From NCBI GenBank assembly GCA_965230005.1, contig OZ245934.1, positions 4,154,001 to 4,218,000 on the forward strand: DNA of 64,000 bases. The letters are read 5' to 3'. A program made the position numbers and the translations under genes. Below the pieces are notes generated by a model that was given only the letters and a program-made list of their open reading frames with translations, did not search any database and had not been told where the DNA came from. The stretch comes from SZUA-309 sp965230005 (GTDB lineage Bacteria; Pseudomonadota; Gammaproteobacteria; Pseudomonadales; Azotimanducaceae). This document shows, piece by piece, positions 46,308-54,930 of the stretch; the stretch's first letter is position 1; every line of letters begins with the position of its first letter.

Positions 46308-46808
46308 GTGGTACTGATCGGTCTCGGGTCCAACCGGGGCGACTCCCGCAGCATCGTGATCGAGGCCATGGAACGGCTCTCGGAGTTCGCCCTAGGAGAC
46401 GTTTACTGCTCCGGCCTCTACCGCACCTCGCCGGTCGACTGTCCCCCTGATTCAGACGATTTCATCAATGCCGCCGCTGCCTTTGAAGCGGCGCCGTCGC
46501 TCGTGCCGGAAGCGCTCCTCAAGGCGCTGAAGGAGATTGAACGCGAGTACGGTCGTGGGCCCGTGGTGGTGCGCAACGCCCCCCGGGAACTCGACCTCGA
46601 CCTGCTCCTCTATGACGATGAAGTGCGGGATACGGAGCACTTCGTACTGCCCCATCCCCGGGCCGTGAACCGGCTGTTCGTGCTCGCACCGGCGGCGGAA
46701 GTGCTCCCGGACGCGATCTGGCCCGGGACCGGTCAGACCATCGCCGAACTCCTCAACGAACTCGAAACGGACGAGGTGGTAGAGCGCCTCGAGACCGTCG
46801 GGGTCTGA
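46308..46808 (+). CDS. folK: 2-amino-4-hydroxy-6-hydroxymethyldihydropteridine pyrophosphokinase
   Basis: 166 residues from GTG at 46308. HPPK motifs are LIGLGSNRGD at the N-terminus, YRTSPVDCP, DFINAAAAFE, then GPVVVRNAPRELDLDLLLYDD with the magnesium-binding DLDLLLYDD, and LPHPRAVNRLFVLAP. It pyrophosphorylates the pterin before condensation with p-aminobenzoate in folate synthesis. AGGA lies 11 bases upstream. It stands alone here, away from folP or folB. Confidence 0.9.
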   Translation: MVLIGLGSNRGDSRSIVIEAMERLSEFALGDVYCSGLYRTSPVDCPPDSDDFINAAAAFEAAPSLVPEALLKALKEIEREYGRGPVVVRNAPRELDLDLLLYDDEVRDTEHFVLPHPRAVNRLFVLAPAAEVLPDAIWPGTGQTIAELLNELETDEVVERLETVGV

Positions 46809-46819
46809 GGCCGCGACCG

Positions 46820-47758
46820 GTGACAAGATTCGGCAGCCGCAGGAACCCTGCACACGGAACCGCCGTGTCCGGACACCGGTCTCAGCGGCTGGCGCGTCTG
46901 TTCCGTTGCGCACTGTGCATCGCCCTGTTACTACCCGGCACCGGCTGGTCCTACGAAGGCTCGAATCACCAGTTCTTTACCTTTCTTGCGGCCAAGCAGT
47001 TCAACCGCTGTGTGGAAGGCTCCGACATACCCCCGTTGACCCCGCTGCAGGTCCGCTATATTGCCCGGGCCAACACTGGCCTCATCGATCGCAGCGTTTT
47101 TGCCCGCATGTTCAACTGGCGGTACTACGACCGCGCCGAGCAGGCCGAGCAGAGCATGATGTGGGTCGTGGACACCCGCTTCCACGAGCACTTCAATGAG
47201 CTGTCCGGTCGCCTGCTGACCGTCAACGATCCGGTGGCCGCCTATCAGGATCTGGGACGGGTGATCAGCTATGTGCAGCTCATCACCTCGCCGGCCCGGG
47301 TCGTGCCTGTCTACTCGGCCCGCTTCTGGCGCTTCAGCTTCGGCGATCGCTTTGATGGCTTTCCCATCGACGAAGAAGCGCTCATCGAGGCCGTGGAAGG
47401 GGACTGCAGTTTTCTCGATGATCCGCCGGAGAGCTACGAAGCCGTGCTCACGGGCATTGCCGAACGCACCATGGCCGCCGTGCTCGCGCCGATCAGCGGG
47501 CAACCGGCAGAGTGGACGGCTTTCTGGAATCCCAGTGAGAACGCCGGCAGCTTTGGCGACTATGGTGCCGCGGGCAACAACTTCGGCCGCCGCACGGAGT
47601 TTCGCTGCGGCAACCGCGAACGCTGCGTTCTGCTGAACGACGATCCCCTCTATTTCGAGTTTGCCCTGGCCCGTCATGTTGATGCGGTGCAGGGCACGCT
47701 CCAGGCCATGCTGCTCATGCAGCGCAGCATGCGCGACACCATCGCCAGTGCTCCATAA
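46820..47758 (+). CDS. exported hypothetical protein, possibly PLC/nuclease-like helical fold
   Basis: 312 residues from GTG; a second GTG at 46863 would also leave a signal peptide (about residues 25-43, LFRCALCIALLLPGTGWS). The mature protein is helical and rich in His, Tyr and Arg. The stretch DLGRVISYVQLITSPARVV resembles the DLGRxLHYxxDxxxPxH segment of zinc phospholipase C and S1/P1 nuclease-type folds, but the expected metal histidines are missing. I do not recognise a named family. It overlaps the CoA-transferase gene by 11 bases. Confidence 0.55.
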   Translation: MTRFGSRRNPAHGTAVSGHRSQRLARLFRCALCIALLLPGTGWSYEGSNHQFFTFLAAKQFNRCVEGSDIPPLTPLQVRYIARANTGLIDRSVFARMFNWRYYDRAEQAEQSMMWVVDTRFHEHFNELSGRLLTVNDPVAAYQDLGRVISYVQLITSPARVVPVYSARFWRFSFGDRFDGFPIDEEALIEAVEGDCSFLDDPPESYEAVLTGIAERTMAAVLAPISGQPAEWTAFWNPSENAGSFGDYGAAGNNFGRRTEFRCGNRERCVLLNDDPLYFEFALARHVDAVQGTLQAMLLMQRSMRDTIASAP

Positions 47759-50084
47759 GCTCCGCGTCCTGGATCTGTCCGGCGAAGTCGGACTCATGTG
47801 CGGACAGCTGCTCGCCGATATGGGCGCGGAAGTGCAGCAGTGGGTGCGCTTCGAGGACCGGAAACGACTCGAGACCGACAGACACTGGCAGGCCTACAGC
47901 CTGGGTAAAGGCGTGAGCGTGTTCGACTGGCCTTCGGACCCGGAAGGCCTCGAGACGATGCTCGCGGGCGCCGACGTACTCATCGAGAGCGAGGACGATG
48001 CTTTCTGGCGCGATCTTGGGTTCCCTGACCTGGAAGCACGCTTCCCGGGGCTCATTCGCGTGCGGATCAGCTACTTCGGTCGGACCGGTCCGAAAGCCGA
48101 CTATGCGGCAACGGATCTCATCGCCCTTGCGGCGAGCGGCCATCTGGCGGCTTCCGGGGCCGCGGAAGCGGCACCACTGCGCATCTCTGTTCCGCAGGCT
48201 CACGCCCATGCCTGTGCTGACGCGGCGGTTGCCGTGCTCCTCGCCCTTGCCGAACGGGCCCGCAGCGGCCTTGGACAGACCATCGACTGTGCAGCTCAAC
48301 AGTCGACGACATTCCCGCTTTTGTCCCGGGCCCTCGACGGTCCGCTGGCGCAGCCCGGCGTGGCACGTTCGGCCTACGGTGCCCAGCTCGGCGAGGTTTA
48401 TCTCCGGAATCAGTTTCAGGCCGTGGACGGCCCTGTTGTCGTGCTGCAGGGCATTCTGCCGCCGCTCGCGGCGTTCATGGAGCGGCTCATGGCCTGGGTG
48501 CACGAAGCGGGCCTGATCGAAGCGCAGCATCTCGAGCTGCCCTGGGGGCAGGCGGCCATTCAGCTGGCCACAGGCGAGCTCACGGCGCAGGACTGGGCGC
48601 CGGTTCAGGATGGTATTGCCGCCCTCATCGCCCGCTACCGGAAAGCCGAGCTCATGACCGAGGCGGTGCAGCGGCGCCTGCTCATTGCGCCGGTGCTCGG
48701 CATCGACGATCTGCTCCGGTCGGAACACCTGCAGGAACGCGACTTCGTCCGCGAGGGCAGGGCCGGACGGCGTCTCGGACCCTTTGCGAAACTGCCGGCC
48801 TCACCGTTGGCGTTGGCCGAGGCGGAACCGGCCCGCTGGACGGAGGCTTCCAGCTATGAAGCAACGCCCTTGAGTGACGGTTCCGCAGACCTGCCGCTCG
48901 CCGGGGTCAAGATTCTCGATCTGTTCTGGGTGGTAGCCGGTCCCGGGGCGACGCGCATGCTCGCGGACTACGGGGCCACGGTCATTCACGTGGAATCGAG
49001 CCGGCGCTTGGATATGGTGCGCAACGTACCGCCCTACGTGGGGGGAGTACCGGAGCCGGAACGGGCGGCCTGTCATCACAGCACCAATGCCAACAAGCTC
49101 AACGTCTGCCTCGATCTCAGTACGGACGCCGGTCGAGCCGTGCTCGAAGACCTCATCCGCTGGGCGGACGTCTTTACGGAGTCCTTTGCGCCTGGCGTCG
49201 TGGATCGGATGGGGTTCGGCTACGAGCAGGTGAAGGCGCTCAATCCGGGCATCATCATGATCTCGAGCTCGCTCATGGGACAATCCGGTCCCTGGCGTGA
49301 CTACGCCGGCTACGGCAACTCGGCAGCGGCGGTGACGGGCTTTCATGGACTGACCGGCCTGCCGGCAGTGGAACCCACGGGCTGCTACGGCCCTTATACG
49401 GACTTCACTTCCGTGCGCTTCAACGCACTGGCGATTCTGCAGGCGCTGACGCACCGTGCACGCACGGGCGAAGGGCAGCACGTGGACATGGCGCAGGGGG
49501 AGGCGGCCCTGCAGTTCCTCGCACCGGCCTGTCATGCCGTTCTCGCCGGCGAAGCCCCGCCCACGGCGAACGGCAACCGGGATCTCAACATGGCGCCGCA
49601 CGGTGTCTACCCGAGTCTCGGCGACGACAGCTGGATTGCCATCGCCGTGCGGAACGACGCGGACTGGACGGCACTCTGCGACCTTGCGGCCATGGAGGAT
49701 GTTCGCTCGCTGACCCTCACGGACCGGCGGGCCCGGGAAGACGAGCTCGATGCGAGGCTCTGTGACTGGACTTCCCGCTTCGAGGCCGGTGTGCTCGAGC
49801 AGACGCTGCAGGCGCAAGGCGTGCCGGCCCATGCGGTCCTTGGTTCTGCGGAACTCGTTGCCGATCCGCAGCTTGAGGCTCGAGGGCACTTTCTGCCGGT
49901 CGGCCACGCGCACCTTGAAGGATGTGTGGTGGAAAGCACGCGTCTGTCCCTGTCACGGACCCCCGCGCGCGCGCCGGAGCTGGCGCCCTGGTTCGGCATC
50001 CACAACGCCGAGGTGCTCGGCGGAGTGCTCGGTTACAGTGAGGCTATAATCCAGCGCCTCGAAGCGGACGACGTCCTGCGCTGA
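47748..50084 (+). CDS. two-domain CaiB/BaiF (class III) CoA-transferase
   Basis: 778 residues from GTG at 47748, about twice the normal length. Two complete CaiB/BaiF-like halves are fused: about 1-370 and 385-778. The second half keeps the catalytic aspartate in YGPYTDFTSVRF followed by AILQALTHRARTGEGQHVDM. At the same place the first half has PQAHAHACADAAV with no aspartate, so it is probably structural. A CoA-transferase normally works as an interlocked dimer; fusion may replace that dimer. Acyl donor and acceptor unknown. No good ribosome-binding site is seen, so translational coupling to the preceding gene is likely. Confidence 0.82.
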   Translation: MLHKLRVLDLSGEVGLMCGQLLADMGAEVQQWVRFEDRKRLETDRHWQAYSLGKGVSVFDWPSDPEGLETMLAGADVLIESEDDAFWRDLGFPDLEARFPGLIRVRISYFGRTGPKADYAATDLIALAASGHLAASGAAEAAPLRISVPQAHAHACADAAVAVLLALAERARSGLGQTIDCAAQQSTTFPLLSRALDGPLAQPGVARSAYGAQLGEVYLRNQFQAVDGPVVVLQGILPPLAAFMERLMAWVHEAGLIEAQHLELPWGQAAIQLATGELTAQDWAPVQDGIAALIARYRKAELMTEAVQRRLLIAPVLGIDDLLRSEHLQERDFVREGRAGRRLGPFAKLPASPLALAEAEPARWTEASSYEATPLSDGSADLPLAGVKILDLFWVVAGPGATRMLADYGATVIHVESSRRLDMVRNVPPYVGGVPEPERAACHHSTNANKLNVCLDLSTDAGRAVLEDLIRWADVFTESFAPGVVDRMGFGYEQVKALNPGIIMISSSLMGQSGPWRDYAGYGNSAAAVTGFHGLTGLPAVEPTGCYGPYTDFTSVRFNALAILQALTHRARTGEGQHVDMAQGEAALQFLAPACHAVLAGEAPPTANGNRDLNMAPHGVYPSLGDDSWIAIAVRNDADWTALCDLAAMEDVRSLTLTDRRAREDELDARLCDWTSRFEAGVLEQTLQAQGVPAHAVLGSAELVADPQLEARGHFLPVGHAHLEGCVVESTRLSLSRTPARAPELAPWFGIHNAEVLGGVLGYSEAIIQRLEADDVLR

Positions 50085-50133
50085 CATCGGCTGCTCCGTA
50101 CAGCGGCTTCTTTGGAAAGGTAAACGGCAACGC

Positions 50134-51057
50134 ATGAAACTGGGCGTCACTCCCTGGGACTTCACCGGTCTGTCGGCGAAAAGCCTCGCCGAACAGGCGG
50201 CCCGCGCCGAGGCACTCGGCTACGAGTCCTTCTGGCTCCCGGAGAACCACTTCAACCGCAACGCGATTCCAGACCCGCTCATGCTGCTGGCGTCCGTTGC
50301 TGCGGTCACGGAACGTATCCGCCTGGCCACCACCTCTTATCTCCTGCCCTTGCGCAACCCACTGCTCGCGGCGGAACAGGTTGCCGTGCTCGATCAGCTT
50401 TCCGGCGGGCGGGTGGTGCTCGGCATTGGTCGTGGTTATGCGCCGACGATGCTGAAGGCCTTCGAGGTGGCGCCGAGTGAAAAGCGGCGTCTCTTCGAGC
50501 GGCGCCTGGGCGTCATGATGCAGGCCTGGCGTGGTGAACCGGTGCCGGTCGGAGAAGCGGGGGATGAAACGGTCGTGCTTGACCCGCTGCCCGTGCAGCG
50601 TCCTCATCCGCCGCTGTGGGTTGCTGCCTTCGGACCGAAGGCACTGGCGCAGGCCGGACGCCTCGGCTTTCCTTATCTCGCCTCGCCCATGGAGACCATC
50701 AACCGCCTCAAAGACAACTATGCCCGGCACGGCGAGGCGGCGCGCGAAGCCGGTCATGACGCCATCGAGACCGTGCCTGTCATGCGCACGGTTTTTCTCT
50801 CGAAAGACAAGCGGCAGAGCGAAGCGATCCGTGAGCAGGTGCATGGCGAGGCGCAGAAAACCGGGCGCCTCGATGAAGGCGCGAGCATCGACGACTGGAC
50901 CATCATCGGCGATGCGGCCATGATCCGCGATCGCCTGAGCGAGTACCGCGAGGACCTGGGTGTGAGCCATCTGATCGTGACGCGTCTGCGCATCAGCGGC
51001 ATTGACCGGTCGGAGGCGGAGGCGTCCATGGCCGAGCTGGCCGCGCTCATGGCCTGA
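50134..51057 (+). CDS. LLM-class (luciferase-like) flavin-dependent oxidoreductase
   Basis: 307 residues, TIM-barrel bacterial luciferase family. Marks are AEALGYESFWLPENH, LATTSYLLPLRNPLLAAEQVA and LDQLSGGRVVLGIGRGY. The nonproline cis-peptide region and the final IGDAAMIRDRLSEYREDLG match F420 or FMN-dependent members. Cofactor and substrate cannot be assigned. The 50-bp spacer after the CoA-transferase and a GGAAAGG site suggest the same transcript. Confidence 0.85.
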   Translation: MKLGVTPWDFTGLSAKSLAEQAARAEALGYESFWLPENHFNRNAIPDPLMLLASVAAVTERIRLATTSYLLPLRNPLLAAEQVAVLDQLSGGRVVLGIGRGYAPTMLKAFEVAPSEKRRLFERRLGVMMQAWRGEPVPVGEAGDETVVLDPLPVQRPHPPLWVAAFGPKALAQAGRLGFPYLASPMETINRLKDNYARHGEAAREAGHDAIETVPVMRTVFLSKDKRQSEAIREQVHGEAQKTGRLDEGASIDDWTIIGDAAMIRDRLSEYREDLGVSHLIVTRLRISGIDRSEAEASMAELAALMA

Positions 51058-51083
51058 GCGATGGAGAGACAAGGGGATACGTA

Positions 51084-52094
51084 ATGACCTATCGAGTGCT
51101 GTGGCCGATGATGCGCTGGCCCGAAGGGCGCGAGATCGAAGAAGCCAGCATGGGTGAGCTTGGGCGTGCGGAATTCTGCAACGCCTTCAGAGACGTGACC
51201 GACGAGCAGTGGGCCAACTGCGATGCCATCGTTTCCGCGCCGGATGTGCCGGAAGAATTCCGCTCGAAGCTCGAGAAGTGCCGCATTTTCGTGACCCCGA
51301 AAGTCGGTTTCGACAACATCGATCTCGAAGGCTGGGGTGCTCTGGGCATTCCGGTATGTAACGTGCCCGACTATGGCACTCAGGAAGTGGCCGACCACGC
51401 CATGGCGCTGCTGCTTTCGCTCATGAAGGGGATCACCTTTCACACCCGGGAGTTGAAGCAGGACCCCCGCGGTCTCTGGCGCCCGGCGCTCAACCCTTAC
51501 GGCAAACGGTTTTCCGCCTGCACCTTCGGGGTGGTGGGTCTCGGCCGCATCGGTACCGCCGCCACGCTCCGGGCCAAGGCCTTCGGCATGGACTGCGTGG
51601 TCTACGATCCCTACATCACGAACGGCTCCGAGCTCGCCCTCGGCATCCGCCGCGTGCACTCCCTCACGGAGCTGTTCTCTCAATGCGACATCGTCAGCCT
51701 CCATGCTCCGCTCTCGCCGGAGACGGAGAAGCTCATCAACGCCGACGTCCTTGCGGCGAGTAAACCGGGTCTCGTCCTCATCAACACGGCCCGGGGCCCG
51801 ATCATCGACCTCGACGCCCTCTTCGACGCGATGAAAGCCGATCAGGTGCAGGCAGTGGGCCTAGATGTGCTGCCGGAGGAACCGGCAGATCCGGAACATC
51901 CGCTCATCAGAGCCTGGGCGGCCAACGAGGAATGGATCGATCACCGGCTGCTCATCACTCCACACTCGGCCTTCTTCACGCCGGAGAGCGTCTACGACAT
52001 GCGCTTCAAGGGTGGCGAAGTTGCGCTGACCTACCTCGACCAGGGTCGTCTGCAGAATTGCGTGAACGAAGCCTTCCTCGCGGAGCGGCGCTGA
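51084..52094 (+). CDS. NAD-dependent D-2-hydroxyacid dehydrogenase family protein (CtBP-like)
   Basis: 336 residues. The Rossmann motif is GVVGLGRIGTAATLRAKAFG (about 150-170). Catalytic residues: Arg in NTARGPIID, Glu in LDVLPEEPADPEHP and His in ITPHSAFFTPES. The PHSAFFTPES variant is typical of the CtBP-like branch. It reduces a 2-oxoacid or oxidises a D-2-hydroxyacid. It lies 26 bp behind the LLM gene. Confidence 0.87.
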   Translation: MTYRVLWPMMRWPEGREIEEASMGELGRAEFCNAFRDVTDEQWANCDAIVSAPDVPEEFRSKLEKCRIFVTPKVGFDNIDLEGWGALGIPVCNVPDYGTQEVADHAMALLLSLMKGITFHTRELKQDPRGLWRPALNPYGKRFSACTFGVVGLGRIGTAATLRAKAFGMDCVVYDPYITNGSELALGIRRVHSLTELFSQCDIVSLHAPLSPETEKLINADVLAASKPGLVLINTARGPIIDLDALFDAMKADQVQAVGLDVLPEEPADPEHPLIRAWAANEEWIDHRLLITPHSAFFTPESVYDMRFKGGEVALTYLDQGRLQNCVNEAFLAERR

Positions 52095-52096
52095 TC

Positions 52097-52888
52097 TTGA
52101 GTACACCGGATCCCTCCCTCGAGGCCGTTTACCACAAGCGCCGGCAGCGGGTGTTCCTCGTGCTGTCGGGGATCTTCCTCGGAACCCTGGCGCTCCTCAA
52201 CGTCCTCGGCATCAGCCGGTTTCTCGACATGTCCTTCGAGGTTTTCGGCATCACGATCCCTGTGGTCGTCGCCGTCGGGGTGCTGCCTTATCCCGTGACC
52301 TTCATCTGCACGGACCTGATCAGCGAGCTCTTCGGTGAGAAAAAAGCCCGGGACATGGTCTGGGTCGGTGTGATTCTTAACGTCTGGGTGATCTTCCTGC
52401 TCTGGCTTGGCGGGGTGCTGCCGGGCTTCGAGAACATCAATCCCGAGAGCGGCCTGCCGTTCCCCGATGAAGCGGGGCGTCTGCCCGTGTTCTTCGAGAT
52501 ACGCGAGCTCGCCTTTGGCGCGGTAACCGCCTCGATGATTGCCTACATGGCCGCGCAGTTCTGCGATGTCCGCCTGTTCCACTTCTGGAAAAACTTCACG
52601 GACGGCAAACACCTCTGGCTGAGAAACAATGCATCCACCATGACCAGTCAGATGGTCGATACCACCGCGGTGATCCTCATCACCCATTTCTACGCCCAGG
52701 CCCTGCCGGTGAATCCGGATGAGCCGCTCTTCGGGCAGCTCATGACCTTCATCCTCTCCGGCTACGTGTTCAAGCTGGTGATCGCCGCGGCCGATACGCC
52801 GCTCATCTACCTCCTCGTCGGTAAACTGCGCCCCTATCTCGGTTTGAAGGGTACCGAGGAGGCGGCAGACGAGATGGTGTTTGGTTGA
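52097..52888 (+). CDS. queuosine-precursor transporter family protein (YhhQ/VUT)
   Basis: 263 residues with about six membrane helices. The VUT/DUF165 signature is FICTDLISELFGEKKARDMVWVG, followed by a long loop and MVDTTAVILITHF. YhhQ imports 7-cyano-7-deazaguanine for queuosine tRNA modification. The start is inferred as TTG at 52097, two bases after the previous stop, with GGAG 11 bases upstream; this start is only moderately sure. The QueD-like fold gene is 1.5 kb away, but its active site is not standard. Confidence 0.8.
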   Translation: MSTPDPSLEAVYHKRRQRVFLVLSGIFLGTLALLNVLGISRFLDMSFEVFGITIPVVVAVGVLPYPVTFICTDLISELFGEKKARDMVWVGVILNVWVIFLLWLGGVLPGFENINPESGLPFPDEAGRLPVFFEIRELAFGAVTASMIAYMAAQFCDVRLFHFWKNFTDGKHLWLRNNASTMTSQMVDTTAVILITHFYAQALPVNPDEPLFGQLMTFILSGYVFKLVIAAADTPLIYLLVGKLRPYLGLKGTEEAADEMVFG

Positions 52889-52901
52889 CCGACGCGCCTG
52901 C

Positions 52902-53666
52902 TCAGGGCAGGCGGGCAACGATCCGCAGCGGACCGCCACTGCCGCCTTCGATCTTCACCGGTAAGGCGACGACGAAGGCACCGGTCGCCGGGAGTTGTTC
53001 CAGACCCGCGACGTTCTCGAAGGCGGGAATGTTTGCCGTCATCAGAATGACGTGGCTTTCGAAGCGTTTTGACTGGCCATAGTCGATGCTGGCCGTGTCG
53101 ATGCCGACAGCGCGCACGTTGCGCTCGACGAGCCAGCGGGCCGCCGCTGGATGGATGCCCGGGAAATGCAGGGCGGCGACCCCCGCTTCGCCGCGGAGCG
53201 CGGTGCCCAGGTAGCGCTCCGCATCGGGCCAGAAGCGGCTGTAGCCGGTACGAATCAGAACGATTGAGCCGACGGGCAGTGCGCCGTGAGCGGCCTCCCA
53301 GCGGTCGAAGTCAGCGACGCTGACCTGATAATCCCGATTGGCCAGCGACGCCTCCGCTACGTCGATCACCACCGCGGCGCCGATGAGGTTATCGAGGGGG
53401 ACTTCATCGACGGTCCGTTTCCCGGCAGCGAAGTGAATGGGCGCATCCAGGTGGGTACCGCCGTGTTCGGCAGCAGAGAAGCTGTAAGCGGAGTAGTAGT
53501 AGCCCTCGTCGGTCATACCCTCCGCCTCGGTGCGCAGCTCGAAGGGCGCCGCCGTTGGCCAGAACACCGACTCACTGGACAGGGCATGGGTCAGGTCCAC
53601 CCATTCCTCGGCGGCAGCCGACAGAGGGATCAGGGCTGCCGCGATCAGAAATGCCAGCCTGCGCAT
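52902..53666 (-). CDS. exported cyclase-family (kynurenine formamidase/isatin hydrolase-like) hydrolase
   Basis: 254 residues with a signal peptide (about 1-19). The metal motif HGGTHLDAPIHF (H68, H72, D74, H78) defines the cyclase superfamily, which includes kynurenine formamidase and isatin hydrolase, enzymes that open amide bonds. The later GIDTASIDYGQSKRFESH supplies the second His and other ligands. Substrate unknown. It starts one base after the SDR stop and is the last gene of a five-gene minus-strand run. Confidence 0.83.
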   Translation of the reverse strand: MRRLAFLIAAALIPLSAAAEEWVDLTHALSSESVFWPTAAPFELRTEAEGMTDEGYYYSAYSFSAAEHGGTHLDAPIHFAAGKRTVDEVPLDNLIGAAVVIDVAEASLANRDYQVSVADFDRWEAAHGALPVGSIVLIRTGYSRFWPDAERYLGTALRGEAGVAALHFPGIHPAAARWLVERNVRAVGIDTASIDYGQSKRFESHVILMTANIPAFENVAGLEQLPATGAFVVALPVKIEGGSGGPLRIVARLP

Positions 53667-53667
53667 C

Positions 53668-54363
53668 TCAGCGCTCGATCTGTCCGAGGTTGGCGTGCAT
53701 GACGGAGCCGTTGATCACCGGATTCTGTGCGGCCCAGTAGAGGCATTCGGCGATCTCGTCCGGGTCGATGAGGCGTTCGAAGGCAGACATGGAGCGGACC
53801 GCGTCCATGGCGTCGGACGGTACGTGGGCGCGGAGCATTTCCGTATCGGTGAAGCCCGGGCAGATGCAGGCCGTGTGGATGCCGCGACCGGCAAGGTCCT
53901 GGGTGGTGGCCCGCATCATGCCGATGCTCGCGTGTTTGGTCACCACGTAGCTGTAGCTCCCCGGCACGGCCTTTTCCGACAGCGTCGATCCGACGTAGAG
54001 GATCGAAGAGCCCGGCTTCATGAAGGGGATGACCGAGTAGTTGAGGCTGTTCGGTGCCACCAGGTTCACCTCCAGCACTTCGCGGAACGCATTGCTCGGC
54101 GTTTCCACGGCGCTGTCGTTTTCCATGCGGGCGGCATTGTGGATGAGAACAATTTCATCGGCCTCTTTCAGCTGCGGCGTCAGCTGCGAAGAAATGGTCT
54201 CCAGAAAACCCGGCGAGGAGAGGTCACAGTTGATCTGGCTCACGGCGTCGACGGGGCAGCGCCGGCGGGACAGGTTGATGACCGAGTAGCCCTCATTGAG
54301 AAAGCGTTGCGCCGTGTGCAGACCGATGCCGGCGCTGGCGCCGGTGATGAGCAGACATTTCAC
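53668..54363 (-). CDS. short-chain dehydrogenase/reductase
   Basis: 231 residues of the classical SDR type. The cofactor loop is TGASAGIG (residues 7-14), the catalytic Ser is S126 (YVGST) and the YxxxK is Y139/K143 (YVVTK). The NNAG motif reads HNAA (75-78). SRRR after strand 2 favours NADP(H). Its position next to a pterin-synthase-fold gene suggests a sepiapterin- or dihydropterin-reductase-like role, an inference from neighbourhood only. ATG 54363. Confidence 0.85.
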   Translation of the reverse strand: MKCLLITGASAGIGLHTAQRFLNEGYSVINLSRRRCPVDAVSQINCDLSSPGFLETISSQLTPQLKEADEIVLIHNAARMENDSAVETPSNAFREVLEVNLVAPNSLNYSVIPFMKPGSSILYVGSTLSEKAVPGSYSYVVTKHASIGMMRATTQDLAGRGIHTACICPGFTDTEMLRAHVPSDAMDAVRSMSAFERLIDPDEIAECLYWAAQNPVINGSVMHANLGQIER

Positions 54364-54431
54364 GGGAAGTCCTCCTTGCGGGGTTGAGCGTTGCCGCCTC
54401 CCGCCCCAGCCTCTTTAGAGGCCCTTAAGCG

Positions 54432-54926
54432 TTACGAATCCGGTCGCTGGGCTGCCGCCCACTGGCCCGGGCCTGAAGACACTTCGATCACCAGGCGTGT
54501 GATGTTCTGCGCGGCCACAGCCGCGTCGTTCTCGAGTTCCTCGAGAAACCAGGGCGCAAGCTCCTCGACGGTAATGTTCCGCACCGGCAGCGTCAGCACA
54601 TCGCGGGGCAGGAACGGCAGTCGCTCGGCGCCGTAAACGGCGATCACGTAATCGCCTTCCTGTTCGAGACTCAGATGCGGCGACCGTTCCGGCAGCAGCA
54701 CTTTCTCGTCGAGATGATCGCACAGGGCCAGCAGGCGCTTTTTCAGAATGTTGTAGTCGAAGGCCATGCCGTTTTCGTCGATGGGGCTGGTGACCCGGGC
54801 TCGCACGTAGAACGTGTGGCCGTGCAGATCCTCCCGTTCCGTCGCAGAAAAGATCGTGAAATGTGCCGAGTTGAAGTGCAGGTAGTCCTTGCTGATCTCG
54901 ATGGTGGTTTCGGCGGCGGTGCTCAC
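54432..54926 (-). CDS. 6-pyruvoyltetrahydropterin/6-carboxytetrahydropterin synthase-fold protein, atypical active site
   Basis: 164 residues from GTG at 54926, nine bases after GGAG. T-fold zinc ligands are H22 (FNSAH), H35 and H37 (LHGH). The terminal pterin-anchoring Glu is in NITVEEL. The usual catalytic cysteine between the first His and LHGH is missing: the segment reads FTIFSATERED. The usual Asp-His dyad (LDHxxL) reads LDEKVLL, so the His is Glu. It therefore cannot be called QueD or PTPS by sequence. It may act like the Cys-lacking PTPS-III group or on another substrate. Four bases from the HAD gene. Confidence 0.72.
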   Translation of the reverse strand: MSTAAETTIEISKDYLHFNSAHFTIFSATEREDLHGHTFYVRARVTSPIDENGMAFDYNILKKRLLALCDHLDEKVLLPERSPHLSLEQEGDYVIAVYGAERLPFLPRDVLTLPVRNITVEELAPWFLEELENDAAVAAQNITRLVIEVSSGPGQWAAAQRPDS

Positions 54927-54930
54927 GGTC

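Noticed and set aside
52097..54926. Queuosine salvage/synthesis cluster made of the YhhQ-type transporter and the QueD-fold gene
   Set aside because: The genes are on opposite strands, 1.5 kb apart, and the QueD-fold protein lacks the catalytic Cys and His.
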